From NCBI RefSeq assembly GCF_003952505.1, contig NZ_CP034450.1:186001-250000 (forward strand): a stretch of DNA of 64,000 bases, written 5' to 3'. This stretch comes from Mesorhizobium sp. M4B.F.Ca.ET.058.02.1.1 (GTDB lineage: Bacteria; Pseudomonadota; Alphaproteobacteria; Rhizobiales; Rhizobiaceae). Each line of letters starts with the position of its first letter. Positions within the stretch are counted from its first letter, which is position 1. The notes beneath the pieces are model-generated. The model was not told the origin of the DNA. It worked only from the letters and a program-made list of their open reading frames with translations, and ran no database searches. This document shows positions 53,856-62,648 of the stretch, piece by piece. The position numbers and the translations under genes were made by a program.

Positions 53856-54693
53856 AGACACAGCCCTAAAGCTCGATCCCGAAGAGGCGCGCCGCGTCCG
53901 CCAGGCGCGCCTGGAACGGATCGGCAGATGGGTGCTGCCGCTGGCGATCATGGTGCTGGCGATCTGGCTGTGGGACCGCATCTGCGTCTGGAACGAGATC
54001 CCGCAATACATCCTGCCGCGCCCGGGCGTGGTGCTGCAGACGCTGCGTGACGATGCCGGGCTGCTGTTCTCCTCGCTCCTGGTGACGCTGAGGATCACCT
54101 TCCTCAGCCTGCTTCTCGCCGTTATCGGCGGCGTCGGGCTGGCGGTGCTGTTCGCGCAGTCGAAATGGGTGGAGATGTCGTTCTTCCCGTTCGCCATCGT
54201 TTTGCAGGTGACGCCGATCGTCGCCATCTTCCCGCTGATCAACATCTACATCAACAACCAGACGACCAAACTGCTGCTGTGCGCCTGGATCGTCGCCTTC
54301 TTCCCGATCCTCTCCAATACCACGCTTGGGCTGAACTCCGTCGACCGCAACCTGCGCGACCTGTTCAAGCTCAACGGCGCGACCCGCTGGCAGCAATTGC
54401 GTTATCTGCGCCTGCCGGCGGCGATGCCCTATTTCCTCGGCGGTCTGAAGATCGCCGGTGGCCTGTCGCTGATCGGCGCGGTGGTTGCCGAATTTGTCGC
54501 CGGGGCGCAGGGGCAGTCGTCGGGGCTCGCCTCGCGCATCATCGAGGCCGGCTACCGGCTCAACGCGCCGCGCCTGTTCGCGGCGCTGTTCCTGATCTCG
54601 CTGACCGGCATCCTGATCTTCCTGGTGCTGTCGCTGGTGTCGCATCTGATCCTGCGCCGCTGGCACGAGAGCGCGCTGAAGCAGGAGCGATAG
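53842..54693 (+). CDS. ABC transporter permease (NitT/TauT type)
   Basis: 283-residue inner-membrane permease with about six hydrophobic helices. The EAA-type coupling loop reads LNGATRWQQLRYLRLPAAMP, followed by GGLKIAGGLSLIGAVVAEFV. It completes a single-permease importer with the two preceding genes. ATG at 53842 lies within the 3' end of the ATPase gene. A 150-base palindromic repeat separates it from the amidohydrolase gene. Confidence 0.93.
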   Translation: MTAIEDTALKLDPEEARRVRQARLERIGRWVLPLAIMVLAIWLWDRICVWNEIPQYILPRPGVVLQTLRDDAGLLFSSLLVTLRITFLSLLLAVIGGVGLAVLFAQSKWVEMSFFPFAIVLQVTPIVAIFPLINIYINNQTTKLLLCAWIVAFFPILSNTTLGLNSVDRNLRDLFKLNGATRWQQLRYLRLPAAMPYFLGGLKIAGGLSLIGAVVAEFVAGAQGQSSGLASRIIEAGYRLNAPRLFAALFLISLTGILIFLVLSLVSHLILRRWHESALKQER

Positions 54694-54727
54694 GGTGGGC
54701 GACGTGATTGTGATGTTGGCGCCAAGC

Positions 54728-54880
54728 ACCCCCTCTGTCCTGCCGGACATCTCCCCCTCAAGGGGGAGATCAGCCTTCATTTCGGGTTTCGCCAATCACC
54801 GACATTGCAGGACGAGCGCTGTCGGCGAAGTTGCCAATCTCCCCCTTGAGGGGGAGATGCCCGGCAGGGCAGAGGGGGGT
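54728..54880. repeat. Long palindromic repeat (copy A)
   Basis: 153 bases beginning ACCCCCTCTGTCCTGCCGG and ending in the inverse CCGGCAGGGCAGAGGGGGGT, with inner copies of ATCTCCCCCTCAAGGGGGAG in both orientations. It is the same element as 57610-57761. The G-run at its right end supplies the only ribosome-site-like sequence for the next gene. Confidence 0.88.
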
Positions 54881-54885
54881 AAGCC

Positions 54886-56184
54886 TTGATACCGGCCTCT
54901 GGTTCTTACCATCTCGCCAATGTCCGCGTTCACCAATCACTGACGCCGGGCCTCGCCGCAATCTTCGACAGCGACGGCTTCGCGATCGCCGACATCGCTG
55001 TGACCGATGGCAGGATTTCCAGCATTGCGGCACGCGGCAAATCGAAAGCGCCGGCGGATGCCATAGACCTTGGCGGCCGCATTGTGCTGCCGTGCTTCGT
55101 CGACTGCCACACCCATATCGACAAGGGCCATATCTGGCCGCGCAAACCCAATCCCGACGGGACTTTCATGGGCGCTCTCAATGCCACGGGCACCGACCGC
55201 GCCGCGCGCTGGAGCGCCGAGGACGTCGCCCGGCGCATGGATTTCTCGCTGCGCAGCGCTTACGCGCATGGCACCAGGGCCCTACGCACGCATCTCGACA
55301 GCGTCGCGCCGCAGGAAGAGATTTCCTGGCCAGTGTTCGAGACGATGCGGGAGAAATGGCGCGGGCGTATCGAACTGCAGGCCGCCTGCCTGCTCGGCAT
55401 CGAAGGCGTGCGCGACAAGGCCTGGTTCGAACGGCTGGCCAAGCGCGTCGCCGCAGCCAAGGGTGTGCTCGGCGTCGTCACCTATATGGTGCCCGATCTG
55501 GAAGAGCTCCTCGACCGGGTGTTCGGGCAGGCGATCAGGCACGGGCTCGACCTCGATTTCCATGCCGACGAAACCGACGACGTCGCCGCCATGTCGCTGA
55601 AGAAGATCGCCGAAGCTTCGCTGTGGAACGGTTTTGAGGGCAACATCCTCGTCGGCCATTGCTGCTCACTGGCGCGCCAGCCCGACCTCGCAGTGCTCGA
55701 TACGCTGGACAAGGTGGCGAAGGCCGGACTGGCCGTGGTGTCGCTGCCTATGTGCAACCTCTATCTGCAGGATAGGCGCGGCGATAACACCACGCCACGC
55801 TGGCGCGGTGTGACACTGCTGCACGAGATGAGGGCGCGGGGCATCCCGGTAGCGGTCGCCTCCGATAACACGCGCGATCCCTTCTACGCCTATGGCGATC
55901 TCGATATGCTCGAAGTCTACCGCATGGCGACGCGCATCCTGCATTTCGACCATCCGGTTGGCGACTGGCCGCAAGCAGTGGCAGCGACGCCGGCGAAGGT
56001 GATGCGGCTCGACGGTTTCGGCACGCTCGCTGCCGGCGACAGCGCGGATTTCATCATCTTCAAGGGGCGGAGCTGGACCGAATTGCTGTCGCGGCCCGAA
56101 TCGGATCGCATCGTGGTGCGCGACGGCAGGACGATCGAGCGCCGGCTGCCCGACTATGCCGAACTTGACGAACTGATGGTGTGA
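54886..56184 (+). CDS. Amidohydrolase family protein (cytosine deaminase-like)
   Basis: 432-residue metal-dependent amidohydrolase close in layout to E. coli CodA. Metal and catalytic motifs line up: HxH in DCHTHIDKGHIW (His 75/77), DFHADETDDVAAM (His and Glu), NILVGHCCSL (His) and VAVASDNTRDPFYAYGDLDM (Asp). It probably deaminates or hydrolyses an imported N-heterocycle; cytosine is one option, not proven. No ATG is available at the start; TTG at 54886 is used, preceded by GGGGGGTAAG contributed by the repeat. Its stop overlaps the region of the next start (56181/56187). Confidence 0.9.
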   Translation: MIPASGSYHLANVRVHQSLTPGLAAIFDSDGFAIADIAVTDGRISSIAARGKSKAPADAIDLGGRIVLPCFVDCHTHIDKGHIWPRKPNPDGTFMGALNATGTDRAARWSAEDVARRMDFSLRSAYAHGTRALRTHLDSVAPQEEISWPVFETMREKWRGRIELQAACLLGIEGVRDKAWFERLAKRVAAAKGVLGVVTYMVPDLEELLDRVFGQAIRHGLDLDFHADETDDVAAMSLKKIAEASLWNGFEGNILVGHCCSLARQPDLAVLDTLDKVAKAGLAVVSLPMCNLYLQDRRGDNTTPRWRGVTLLHEMRARGIPVAVASDNTRDPFYAYGDLDMLEVYRMATRILHFDHPVGDWPQAVAATPAKVMRLDGFGTLAAGDSADFIIFKGRSWTELLSRPESDRIVVRDGRTIERRLPDYAELDELMV

Positions 56185-56186
56185 CG

Positions 56187-57584
56187 ATGGATATTGCGGC
56201 GCTGAAGCGCGACCTCGATGGATTGAAGATCGACGACCATCCGGCGATCGTCCAGCAGAAGAGCCGCGATTTCTACTGGTACAGCCCGGTGCTGAAGCAG
56301 CAGCTCGATCATGTCACCGGCGACCTGATCGTCACGCCGAAGACCGAGGATGAGGTGATCCGCCTGCTCGCAGCCTGCCATCGGCATGGCGTTCCGGTGA
56401 CGCCGCGCGGCAGCGGCACCGGCAATTACGGGCAGGCGATGCCGCTGTCGGGCGGCGTGGTGCTCAACCTCGCCGAGATGAACGCCGTCCAGGCGATCGC
56501 GCCGGGCCGTGTCGTGACTGGACCGGGTGCGGTGCTGGCCGAGATCGACAAAGCAACGCGCGCCCATTCGGCCCAAGAGCTGCGCATGTCGCCGTCGACC
56601 TACAATACGGCGTCGATCGGCGGCTTTGTCGCCGGCGGTTCGGGCGGCGTCGGATCAATCCGCTGGGGCGGCTTGCGCGACCTCGGCAACGTCATCCGGC
56701 TCAGGACCGTGACGATGGAGGCCGAACCGCGCGTCATGGAACTGACCGGCGAGGAGGTGCTCAAGGTCATGCACGCCTACGGCACCAACGGCATCATCAC
56801 CGAGGTCGAGATGCCGCTGACGGCCTCCTATGACTGGATCGACGTCATCGTCGGCTTTGACGATTTCATGGACGCGGCCGGCTTCGGCAACGACCTCGCC
56901 ATCCAGGACGGCATATTGGCGAAGCTGATCACGCCGATCGCCGCGCCGATCCCCTACGACTATTTCAAGCGGCACCAGAAATTCTTCCGACGCGAGCAGA
57001 GCATCGTGGTGTGCATGATCGCGCCGCATGCGATCGATGCCTTTGTCGCCTTCGTGAAGAGCGGCAAGGGCGAGATCGTCTTCCGGGCCGACCAGGAGGC
57101 CGATCTCAAGGGGCTGCCGCCGGCCTACGAGCTGACATGGAACCACACGACGCTGCGCGCCATCCGGGTCGATCCGACGATCACCTATCTGCAGGCCCGC
57201 TATCCATCGCCGGATCATCTCGCCCACGTCAAGGCGATGGTCGACCGCTTCGGCGACGAGGTGCCGGCGCATCTCGAATTCATCCGCTTCGACGGCGCGA
57301 TCGGCGCCGCCGGACTGCCACTGGTGCGCTACACCACGGAAGAGCGGCTGGACGAGATCATCCGCATCCATGAGGACAATGGCTGCTGGATCTTCAATCC
57401 GCACCGCTACACGCTGGAGGAGGGCGGCATGAAGCGGACTGACGATGTCCAACTCGCCTTCAAGCGCGAGACCGACCCGCAAGGCCTGCTCAACCCCGGC
57501 AAGATGATCGCCTGGGAAAATCCGGACTATGATTACCGCTCGAGCAAGTCGTTCCTGTTCAAGGGGCTGCAAAAGGCGGGGTGA
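56187..57584 (+). CDS. FAD-binding oxidase (GlcD/VAO family)
   Basis: 465-residue flavoprotein of the vanillyl-alcohol-oxidase/GlcD type. The FAD_binding_4 domain is seen as GVPVTPRGSGTGNYGQAMPL, then LAEMNAVQAIAPGRVVTGPG and STYNTASIGGFVAGGSGGVG. The C-terminal domain ends with the family-like DPQGLLNPGKMIAWENP. It would oxidise an alcohol, hydroxy acid or amine product of the pathway. ATG at 56187 is two bases after the preceding stop; an overlapping GTG at 56181 is possible. The substrate cannot be read from sequence. Confidence 0.9.
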   Translation: MDIAALKRDLDGLKIDDHPAIVQQKSRDFYWYSPVLKQQLDHVTGDLIVTPKTEDEVIRLLAACHRHGVPVTPRGSGTGNYGQAMPLSGGVVLNLAEMNAVQAIAPGRVVTGPGAVLAEIDKATRAHSAQELRMSPSTYNTASIGGFVAGGSGGVGSIRWGGLRDLGNVIRLRTVTMEAEPRVMELTGEEVLKVMHAYGTNGIITEVEMPLTASYDWIDVIVGFDDFMDAAGFGNDLAIQDGILAKLITPIAAPIPYDYFKRHQKFFRREQSIVVCMIAPHAIDAFVAFVKSGKGEIVFRADQEADLKGLPPAYELTWNHTTLRAIRVDPTITYLQARYPSPDHLAHVKAMVDRFGDEVPAHLEFIRFDGAIGAAGLPLVRYTTEERLDEIIRIHEDNGCWIFNPHRYTLEEGGMKRTDDVQLAFKRETDPQGLLNPGKMIAWENPDYDYRSSKSFLFKGLQKAG

Positions 57585-57609
57585 GACGATGACGGGCGTT
57601 TGGCGCTGC

Positions 57610-57761
57610 ACCCCCTCTGGCTTGCCGGCCATCTCCCCCTCAAGGGGGAGATTATTCGCTCCGCCGCTTTCGCCAATCTCCAACGTTGCAAGGACAGGCG
57701 TGGCGGAAAAGCTGCCAATCTCCCCCTTGAGGGGGAGATGGCCGGCAGGGCAGAGGGGGGT
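57610..57761. repeat. Long palindromic repeat (copy B)
   Basis: 152 bases with ends ACCCCCTCTGGCTTGCCGG and the inverse CCGGCAGGGCAGAGGGGGGT, and internal CTCCCCCTCAAGGGGGAG in both orientations. It is nearly the same as copy A at the ends but differs in the middle 60 bases. Located between the FAD oxidase and the first flavodoxin-fold gene. Confidence 0.88.
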
Positions 57762-57791
57762 GCCTGGCGCTGACCTAGGGAAATTCCTCCC

Positions 57792-58373
57792 GTGAACATC
57801 CTCGTCCTCTACGCTCATCCGGTGGAGACCAGCTTCAATGCCGGCCTGCACCGGACGATCGTCGAGCGGCTGGGCGCGGCAGGACACACGATCGACGATT
57901 GCGACCTTTATGCCGAGGATTTCGACCCCAGGCTCACACGGGCCGAGCGGCTCGGCTACCACGACCAGCGCGGACCGGGCGATGCCGTGGCCGGCTATGT
58001 CGAAAGGCTGCAAAAAGCGGAAGCACTGGTGCTCTCCTTTCCGGTCTGGAACTACGGTTATCCGGCGATCCTGAAAGGCTTTTTCGACCGTGTCTTCCTG
58101 CCTGGCGTCTCGTTCAAGCTGGTCGACGGCAAGGTGCGGCCAACGCTGCACAACATCCGCAAGCTGGCGGCCGTCACCACCTATGGCGGCAGCCGTTTTC
58201 GAGCCATGCTGATGGGCGATCCACCGCGCAAGGTGGTCAAGCGCATGCTGCGGGCCACCATCAAGCCCGGCGCTCCCGTCTCCTACCTCGCGCATTACTC
58301 GATGAACCTCTCGACCGACGCGTCGCGGGCTGCCTTCACGGCGAAAGTCGCGGCGAGCATGGATCAATTCTGA
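57792..58373 (+). CDS. NAD(P)H oxidoreductase, flavodoxin-fold (NQO1/MdaB type), copy 1
   Basis: 193-residue Flavodoxin_2 family protein, an FMN/FAD-dependent NAD(P)H:quinone or nitro reductase type. N-terminal MNILVLYAHPVETSFNAGLH binds the phosphate; VLSFPVWNYGYPAILKGFFD and VTTYGGSRFRAMLMGDPPRK are family blocks. The start is GTG at 57792. Its stop codon overlaps the ATG of a paralogue with which it shares LYAEDFDP/LYAENFNP and the WNYGYPAILKG/WWYGLPAMLKG motif. Possible roles are re-oxidation of the FAD oxidase products or reduction of the substrate ring. Confidence 0.88.
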   Translation: MNILVLYAHPVETSFNAGLHRTIVERLGAAGHTIDDCDLYAEDFDPRLTRAERLGYHDQRGPGDAVAGYVERLQKAEALVLSFPVWNYGYPAILKGFFDRVFLPGVSFKLVDGKVRPTLHNIRKLAAVTTYGGSRFRAMLMGDPPRKVVKRMLRATIKPGAPVSYLAHYSMNLSTDASRAAFTAKVAASMDQF

Positions 58374-58960
58374 TGCGCGTGCTGGTGGTCTATTGCCATC
58401 CGGTGCCGGAGAGCTTTTGCGCTTCGATCCGCGACAGCGCCGTCGAGGTGCTCACGCGACGCGGTTGGGAGGTGCGGCTGCTCGATCTCTATGCCGAGAA
58501 CTTCAATCCGGTGATGAGTTGCGAGGAGCGGCGTTTCTACAACGAGCGCGCGCCGCAGGACCCGGCGCTGAAGCCGCATTTCGATCATCTCATGTGGGCG
58601 GAGGCGATCCTCTTCGTCTATCCGACCTGGTGGTATGGGTTGCCGGCGATGTTGAAGGGCTGGCTCGACCGTGTGTGGGCGACGGATGTTGCGTTCCAGC
58701 TGCCCAATGGCAAGGGGCGGATCAAGTCGCTGATGCGACACGTCACGAAGGTCGGCGTGATCACCACCTGCGGCGCGCCGACCTGGTGGAGCGTCGTCGT
58801 CGGCCAGCCGGGCCGCAAGACCATCCTGCGCGGCATGCGCGCGCTCTGCGCCACGCGCTGCAGGACATTCTTCCTGGCGCACTATCTGATGGATTCCTCG
58901 ACGCCGAGGAGCCGGGCGGCGTTCCTGGCAAAGGTGAGGGCGAAGCTGGAAAGGTTTTGA
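58373..58960 (+). CDS. NAD(P)H oxidoreductase, flavodoxin-fold (NQO1/MdaB type), copy 2
   Basis: 195-residue paralogue of the preceding protein: MRVLVVYCHPVPESFCASIR, FVYPTWWYGLPAMLKGWLDR and GVITTCGAPTWWSVVVGQPG. ATG at 58373 shares one base with the previous stop, so the two are likely to be made together and may form a heterodimer. Last gene of the plus-strand run; a hairpin follows 11 bases after its stop. Confidence 0.88.
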   Translation: MRVLVVYCHPVPESFCASIRDSAVEVLTRRGWEVRLLDLYAENFNPVMSCEERRFYNERAPQDPALKPHFDHLMWAEAILFVYPTWWYGLPAMLKGWLDRVWATDVAFQLPNGKGRIKSLMRHVTKVGVITTCGAPTWWSVVVGQPGRKTILRGMRALCATRCRTFFLAHYLMDSSTPRSRAAFLAKVRAKLERF

Positions 58961-58970
58961 CGATTAGCGT

Positions 58971-58997
58971 CCTTCTCCCCGTAGAACGGGGAGAAGG
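58971..58997. terminator. Hairpin between convergent genes
   Basis: Perfect 12-bp stem CCTTCTCCCCGT / ACGGGGAGAAGG with loop AGA, placed between the ends of two convergent genes. No long T-run on either side, so it may act as a bidirectional block or as a repeat-derived mRNA-stabilising structure. CTTCTCCCC hairpins of this kind are frequent between rhizobial genes. Confidence 0.6.
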
Positions 58998-59007
58998 GAA
59001 AGGCGTG

Positions 59008-61470
59008 CTACATCCTGACCCGTTCCGCCTTCGGATCATACATCGGCTTCAGCGACGCCTCCGCCACAAAACGCTCGCCGGCGATCTCGACCTCGTAGGA
59101 TGAGGCAAGCACATCCGCCTCGCTCTCGCCCTGGCACGGCACATAGCCAAGCCCGATCGCGCCGCCGAGATGGTGGCCGTAATTGCCGGAGGTGATCGGA
59201 CCGACGATCTTGCCGTCGCGCAAGATCGCCTCGTTGTGGAAGAGCAGGGGTCGCGGGTCCTTGAGACGGAACTGCACCAGTCGACGGTCGAGGCCAGCCT
59301 CCTTCTTCCTGAGCACCGCATCGCGGCCGATGAAGTCGGCTTTGCTCGTCTTCACCGCGAAGCCGAGGCCAGCCTCCAGCACGTTGTCCTCGTCGGTGAT
59401 GTCGTGGCCGAAATGGCGGAAGGCTTTTTCGATGCGGCAGGAATCCAGGGTGTGCAGACCGCAAAGCTTCAGGCCGACCTCCGCGCCGGCGTCAGAGATT
59501 GCCTCGAACACGTGCGCCGCCTGCTCGGTCGAGACATAGAGCTCCCAGCCGAGCTCGCCGACATAGGTGACGCGGTGGGCGCGGGCGAGCCCCATGCCGA
59601 TCTCGATCTCGTGGAAGGTGCCGAAGGGGTTCCCCTCATTGGAAAAATCGTTGGGGCTCAACTTCTGGATCAGCTTTCGCGACTCTGGACCCATCAGGCA
59701 GAGCACGGCCTCGGCCGCGGTCACATCGGTGATGACGACGAACTCGTCGGCGACATGCCGCCTCAGCCAGGCAAGGTCACGCTGCAGAGTGGCGCCGGGC
59801 ACGACGAGGAAATAGGCCGTTTCCGAAAGCCGCGTCACCGTCAGGTCGCTCTCGATGCCGCCCTTGGCGTTGAGCATCTGCGTGTAGACGATCTTGCCCG
59901 GAGCGACGTCCATGTCGTTGGCGCAGAGCCTTTGCAGCAAGGCGCAGGCGTCGCGGCCTTCGACACGGATCTTGCCGAAGGAGGTCATGTCGAAAAGCCC
60001 GACGCCGTCGCGGACCGCGAGATGTTCCTCGCGCTGGTTGTCGAACCAGTTCTGCCGTTTCCACGAATAGCGGTACTCGCGCTCCTGGCCGTCGCGGGCG
60101 AACCAGTTGGCGCGCTCCCAGCCCGCCACTTCTCCGAACACAGCGCCGCGCGCCTTCAGATGCTCGTGCAAGGGCGAGCGGCGCACGCCCCGTGACGTCG
60201 CCATCTGGCGATAGGGGAAATGGTCGGCATAGAGCAGGCCGAGCGTTTCGGAGACGCGCTCCTTGAGATAGCGGCGGTTCTTCTGGAAGGGCTGGGCGCG
60301 CCGGATATCGACCTCCCAGAGATCGAAGGGAGCTTCGCCGTCATTGATCCATTGCGCCAGCGCCATGCCGGCGCCGCCGGAAGACACGATGCCGATCGAA
60401 TTGTAGCCGGTCGCCATCCAGTAGCCGGAAAGCTCCGGCGCCTCGCCGAGATAGTAGCGGTCGTCCGGCGTGAAACTTTCCGGGCCGTTGAAGAAGGTAT
60501 GGATGCCGGCGGTGCCGAGCATCGGCATGCGGTTGACGCCCATTTCGAGGATGGGCTCGAAATGGTCCATGTCCTCGGGCAGCTGGTCGAAGCAGAAATC
60601 CTCGCGAATGCCGTCCATGCCCCACGGCTTTGCAACGGGCTCGAAAGCGCCGAGCATCATCTTGCCTGCGTCCTCCTTGTAGTAGGCGCACTCGTCCGGC
60701 ACGCGCAGCACCGGCAGGCGGGTCAGCCCTGGGATCGGCTCAGTGACGAGATAGAAATGCTCGCAGGCGTGCAGCGGGATGGTGACGCCGTTCTGTCGGC
60801 CGAGCTCGCGTGCCCACATGCCTGCGCAGTTGATGACGATGTCGGTCTCGATCGTGCCTTGCTCCTCGCCCTGTGCCCAGGACACGCCGGAGACGCGGCC
60901 GTCCTTGGTGTGGACCTTGGTGACCTTGACGTTCTCGACGATGGCAGCGCCGCGCTGGCGCGCGCCCTTGGCTAGCGCCATGGCGATGTTGGCCGGATCG
61001 CATTGGCCGTCGAGCGGCAGGTGCACGGCGCCGACCACGTCGGACACATTGAGATGCGGGTACGTCTCCTTGACTTCGCGGGGCGAAATCTCGCGCACGT
61101 CGACATTGAACGCCCGGGCGAGAGACGCCTGCCGGTAGATTTCGTGCTTGCGCTCCTCGGTCAGTGCGACGGTGATCGAGCCGACCTGGCGCATGCCGGT
61201 GCCGACATCGGTCTCGGCCTCGAGCTTGACGTAGAGGTCGGCCGAATATTTCGCCAACCGCGTCATGTTCTGCGAGGCGCGCAACTGGCCGATCAGACCC
61301 GCTGCATGCCAGGTCGTGCCGCAGGTGAGCTGCTTGCGTTCGAGCAGCACGATGTCGGTCCACCCCAGCTTGGCCAGGTGATAGGCGACCGAGCAGCCGG
61401 AGACGCCGCCGCCGATGATGACGGCCCTTGCCTTGTTGGGAATGGCTTTGCCGGGAATGCTTTTGCTCAT
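59008..61470 (-). CDS. FAD-dependent dimethylglycine/sarcosine dehydrogenase-like protein with GcvT domain
   Basis: 820-residue two-part enzyme. Residues 1 to about 400 are a DAO-type FAD domain (ARAVIIGGGVSGCSVAYHLA, then CGTTWHAAGLIGQLRAS with the His used for covalent flavin in this family). About 430-820 are GcvT/aminomethyltransferase-like tetrahydrofolate-binding domains (VGLFDMTSFGKIRVEGRDAC, then LCGLHTLDSCRIEKAFRHFG). Enzymes of this type oxidise N-methyl groups of dimethylglycine or sarcosine and pass formaldehyde to tetrahydrofolate. ATG at 61470; it overlaps the upstream aminotransferase gene by four bases. The exact substrate is inferred. Confidence 0.92.
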   Translation of the reverse strand: MSKSIPGKAIPNKARAVIIGGGVSGCSVAYHLAKLGWTDIVLLERKQLTCGTTWHAAGLIGQLRASQNMTRLAKYSADLYVKLEAETDVGTGMRQVGSITVALTEERKHEIYRQASLARAFNVDVREISPREVKETYPHLNVSDVVGAVHLPLDGQCDPANIAMALAKGARQRGAAIVENVKVTKVHTKDGRVSGVSWAQGEEQGTIETDIVINCAGMWARELGRQNGVTIPLHACEHFYLVTEPIPGLTRLPVLRVPDECAYYKEDAGKMMLGAFEPVAKPWGMDGIREDFCFDQLPEDMDHFEPILEMGVNRMPMLGTAGIHTFFNGPESFTPDDRYYLGEAPELSGYWMATGYNSIGIVSSGGAGMALAQWINDGEAPFDLWEVDIRRAQPFQKNRRYLKERVSETLGLLYADHFPYRQMATSRGVRRSPLHEHLKARGAVFGEVAGWERANWFARDGQEREYRYSWKRQNWFDNQREEHLAVRDGVGLFDMTSFGKIRVEGRDACALLQRLCANDMDVAPGKIVYTQMLNAKGGIESDLTVTRLSETAYFLVVPGATLQRDLAWLRRHVADEFVVITDVTAAEAVLCLMGPESRKLIQKLSPNDFSNEGNPFGTFHEIEIGMGLARAHRVTYVGELGWELYVSTEQAAHVFEAISDAGAEVGLKLCGLHTLDSCRIEKAFRHFGHDITDEDNVLEAGLGFAVKTSKADFIGRDAVLRKKEAGLDRRLVQFRLKDPRPLLFHNEAILRDGKIVGPITSGNYGHHLGGAIGLGYVPCQGESEADVLASSYEVEIAGERFVAEASLKPMYDPKAERVRM

Positions 61471-62648
61471 GCGGCCTCGCGGCGGTAGGCGGAAGCGAAG
61501 CGGCGCAGGCGAAGCGCTGCCTCCTTGAGGATGGGCTCGGGCTGGCACAGGCTGACGCGGATGTGGCCGGCGGCGGCCTCGCCGAAGCTCGAACCCGGCA
61601 TGACGCCGACCCGTTCCTTGTCGAGCAGCGCCCAGGCGAACTTCTCGTCGTCAGGCTCGATCGCCGAAATGTCGAGCATGACATACATGCCGCCCTCGGA
61701 GCCGCGCACGGTGACGTCGTTCATGCCGCGGATCGCTTCGAGGAACAGCGTGCGCCGCGCGGCGTAACGCTCGGCAATCGCCTTGACGCCGTAGCCGTTT
61801 TCGAGCGCTTCGGCGCAGGCGATCGAGATGAAGGCCGGCAGGCCGTAGGTCGTCACCAGGTTGAGGTTGATGAGCAGCGCGATCATTTCCCTGGGGCCGG
61901 TCAGCCAGCCCATGCGCCAGCCGGTCATGCCGTGGCTCTTCGACATGGAATTGATGACCAACGTGCGCTCCGCCATGCCGGGCAGGGAACGCGGCGAGAT
62001 GTGCTCGCCGCCACCCAGCGTCCAGTAGACTTCGTCCGACAGCAGCCAGAGATCATGCTCCCGGCAGACTTTGGCCAGGTCCTCCAGCCGCTCGCGCGAA
62101 TAGACCGCGCCGGTCGGGTTGTTCGGCGTGTTGATCAGAATAGCGCGCGTGTTGGGCCGCAGTGCGGCGCGGATCATCTCGGCGCGTGGCTGGAAGCCGT
62201 CCTCGGCCGGCGTCTCGACAACGGTGAAGTCGGCGCCGGCGGCGCTGAAGGTATTGGGATAGGTGGCGTAATAGGGCGCGACGACGATGGCGTGATCGCC
62301 GGGGTCGAGCACGGCCTGCACGGCGGCATAGAGCGCCGCCTGTCCGCCCGGCGTGGCGATGACCTGGTCGGGCTCCGTCACGACGCCGGCGCAGGCGGTC
62401 GAGGCCGCCGCCATCGCCTTGCGCAGGCGCGGCTGGCCGGGAAGGGGCGTGTAGTGGTGGTTGCTGGCCCGAACCGCAGTCACGCAGGCCTCAATGGTTT
62501 CCGAAGGCGTGTCGAAGTCGTGGTCGCCGACCGAAAGCATGATGATGTCCTCGCCGGCCTGCTTGCGGGTCCAGGCCGAGAAATGCACCTCCCATCCGTC
62601 CTTGCCCGAGGGCACGATGCCGGCAATGCGCGATGAGGGTCTGGGCAT
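61467..62648 (-). CDS. Pyridoxal-phosphate-dependent aminotransferase (class I)
   Basis: 393-residue fold-type I aminotransferase. Substrate/PLP blocks: NTPNNPTGAVYSRERLEDLA, LLSDEVYWTL and the PLP lysine in NSMSKSHGMTGWRMGWLTGP; the C-terminal Arg region is AAGHIRVSLCQPE. AspC/arginine:pyruvate-type by length, but the amino donor is not obvious. It lies between the homocysteine methyltransferase gene (one-base TAATG overlap) and the dehydrogenase gene (four-base overlap), so it belongs to the same pathway. Confidence 0.92.
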   Translation of the reverse strand: MPRPSSRIAGIVPSGKDGWEVHFSAWTRKQAGEDIIMLSVGDHDFDTPSETIEACVTAVRASNHHYTPLPGQPRLRKAMAAASTACAGVVTEPDQVIATPGGQAALYAAVQAVLDPGDHAIVVAPYYATYPNTFSAAGADFTVVETPAEDGFQPRAEMIRAALRPNTRAILINTPNNPTGAVYSRERLEDLAKVCREHDLWLLSDEVYWTLGGGEHISPRSLPGMAERTLVINSMSKSHGMTGWRMGWLTGPREMIALLINLNLVTTYGLPAFISIACAEALENGYGVKAIAERYAARRTLFLEAIRGMNDVTVRGSEGGMYVMLDISAIEPDDEKFAWALLDKERVGVMPGSSFGEAAAGHIRVSLCQPEPILKEAALRLRRFASAYRREAA

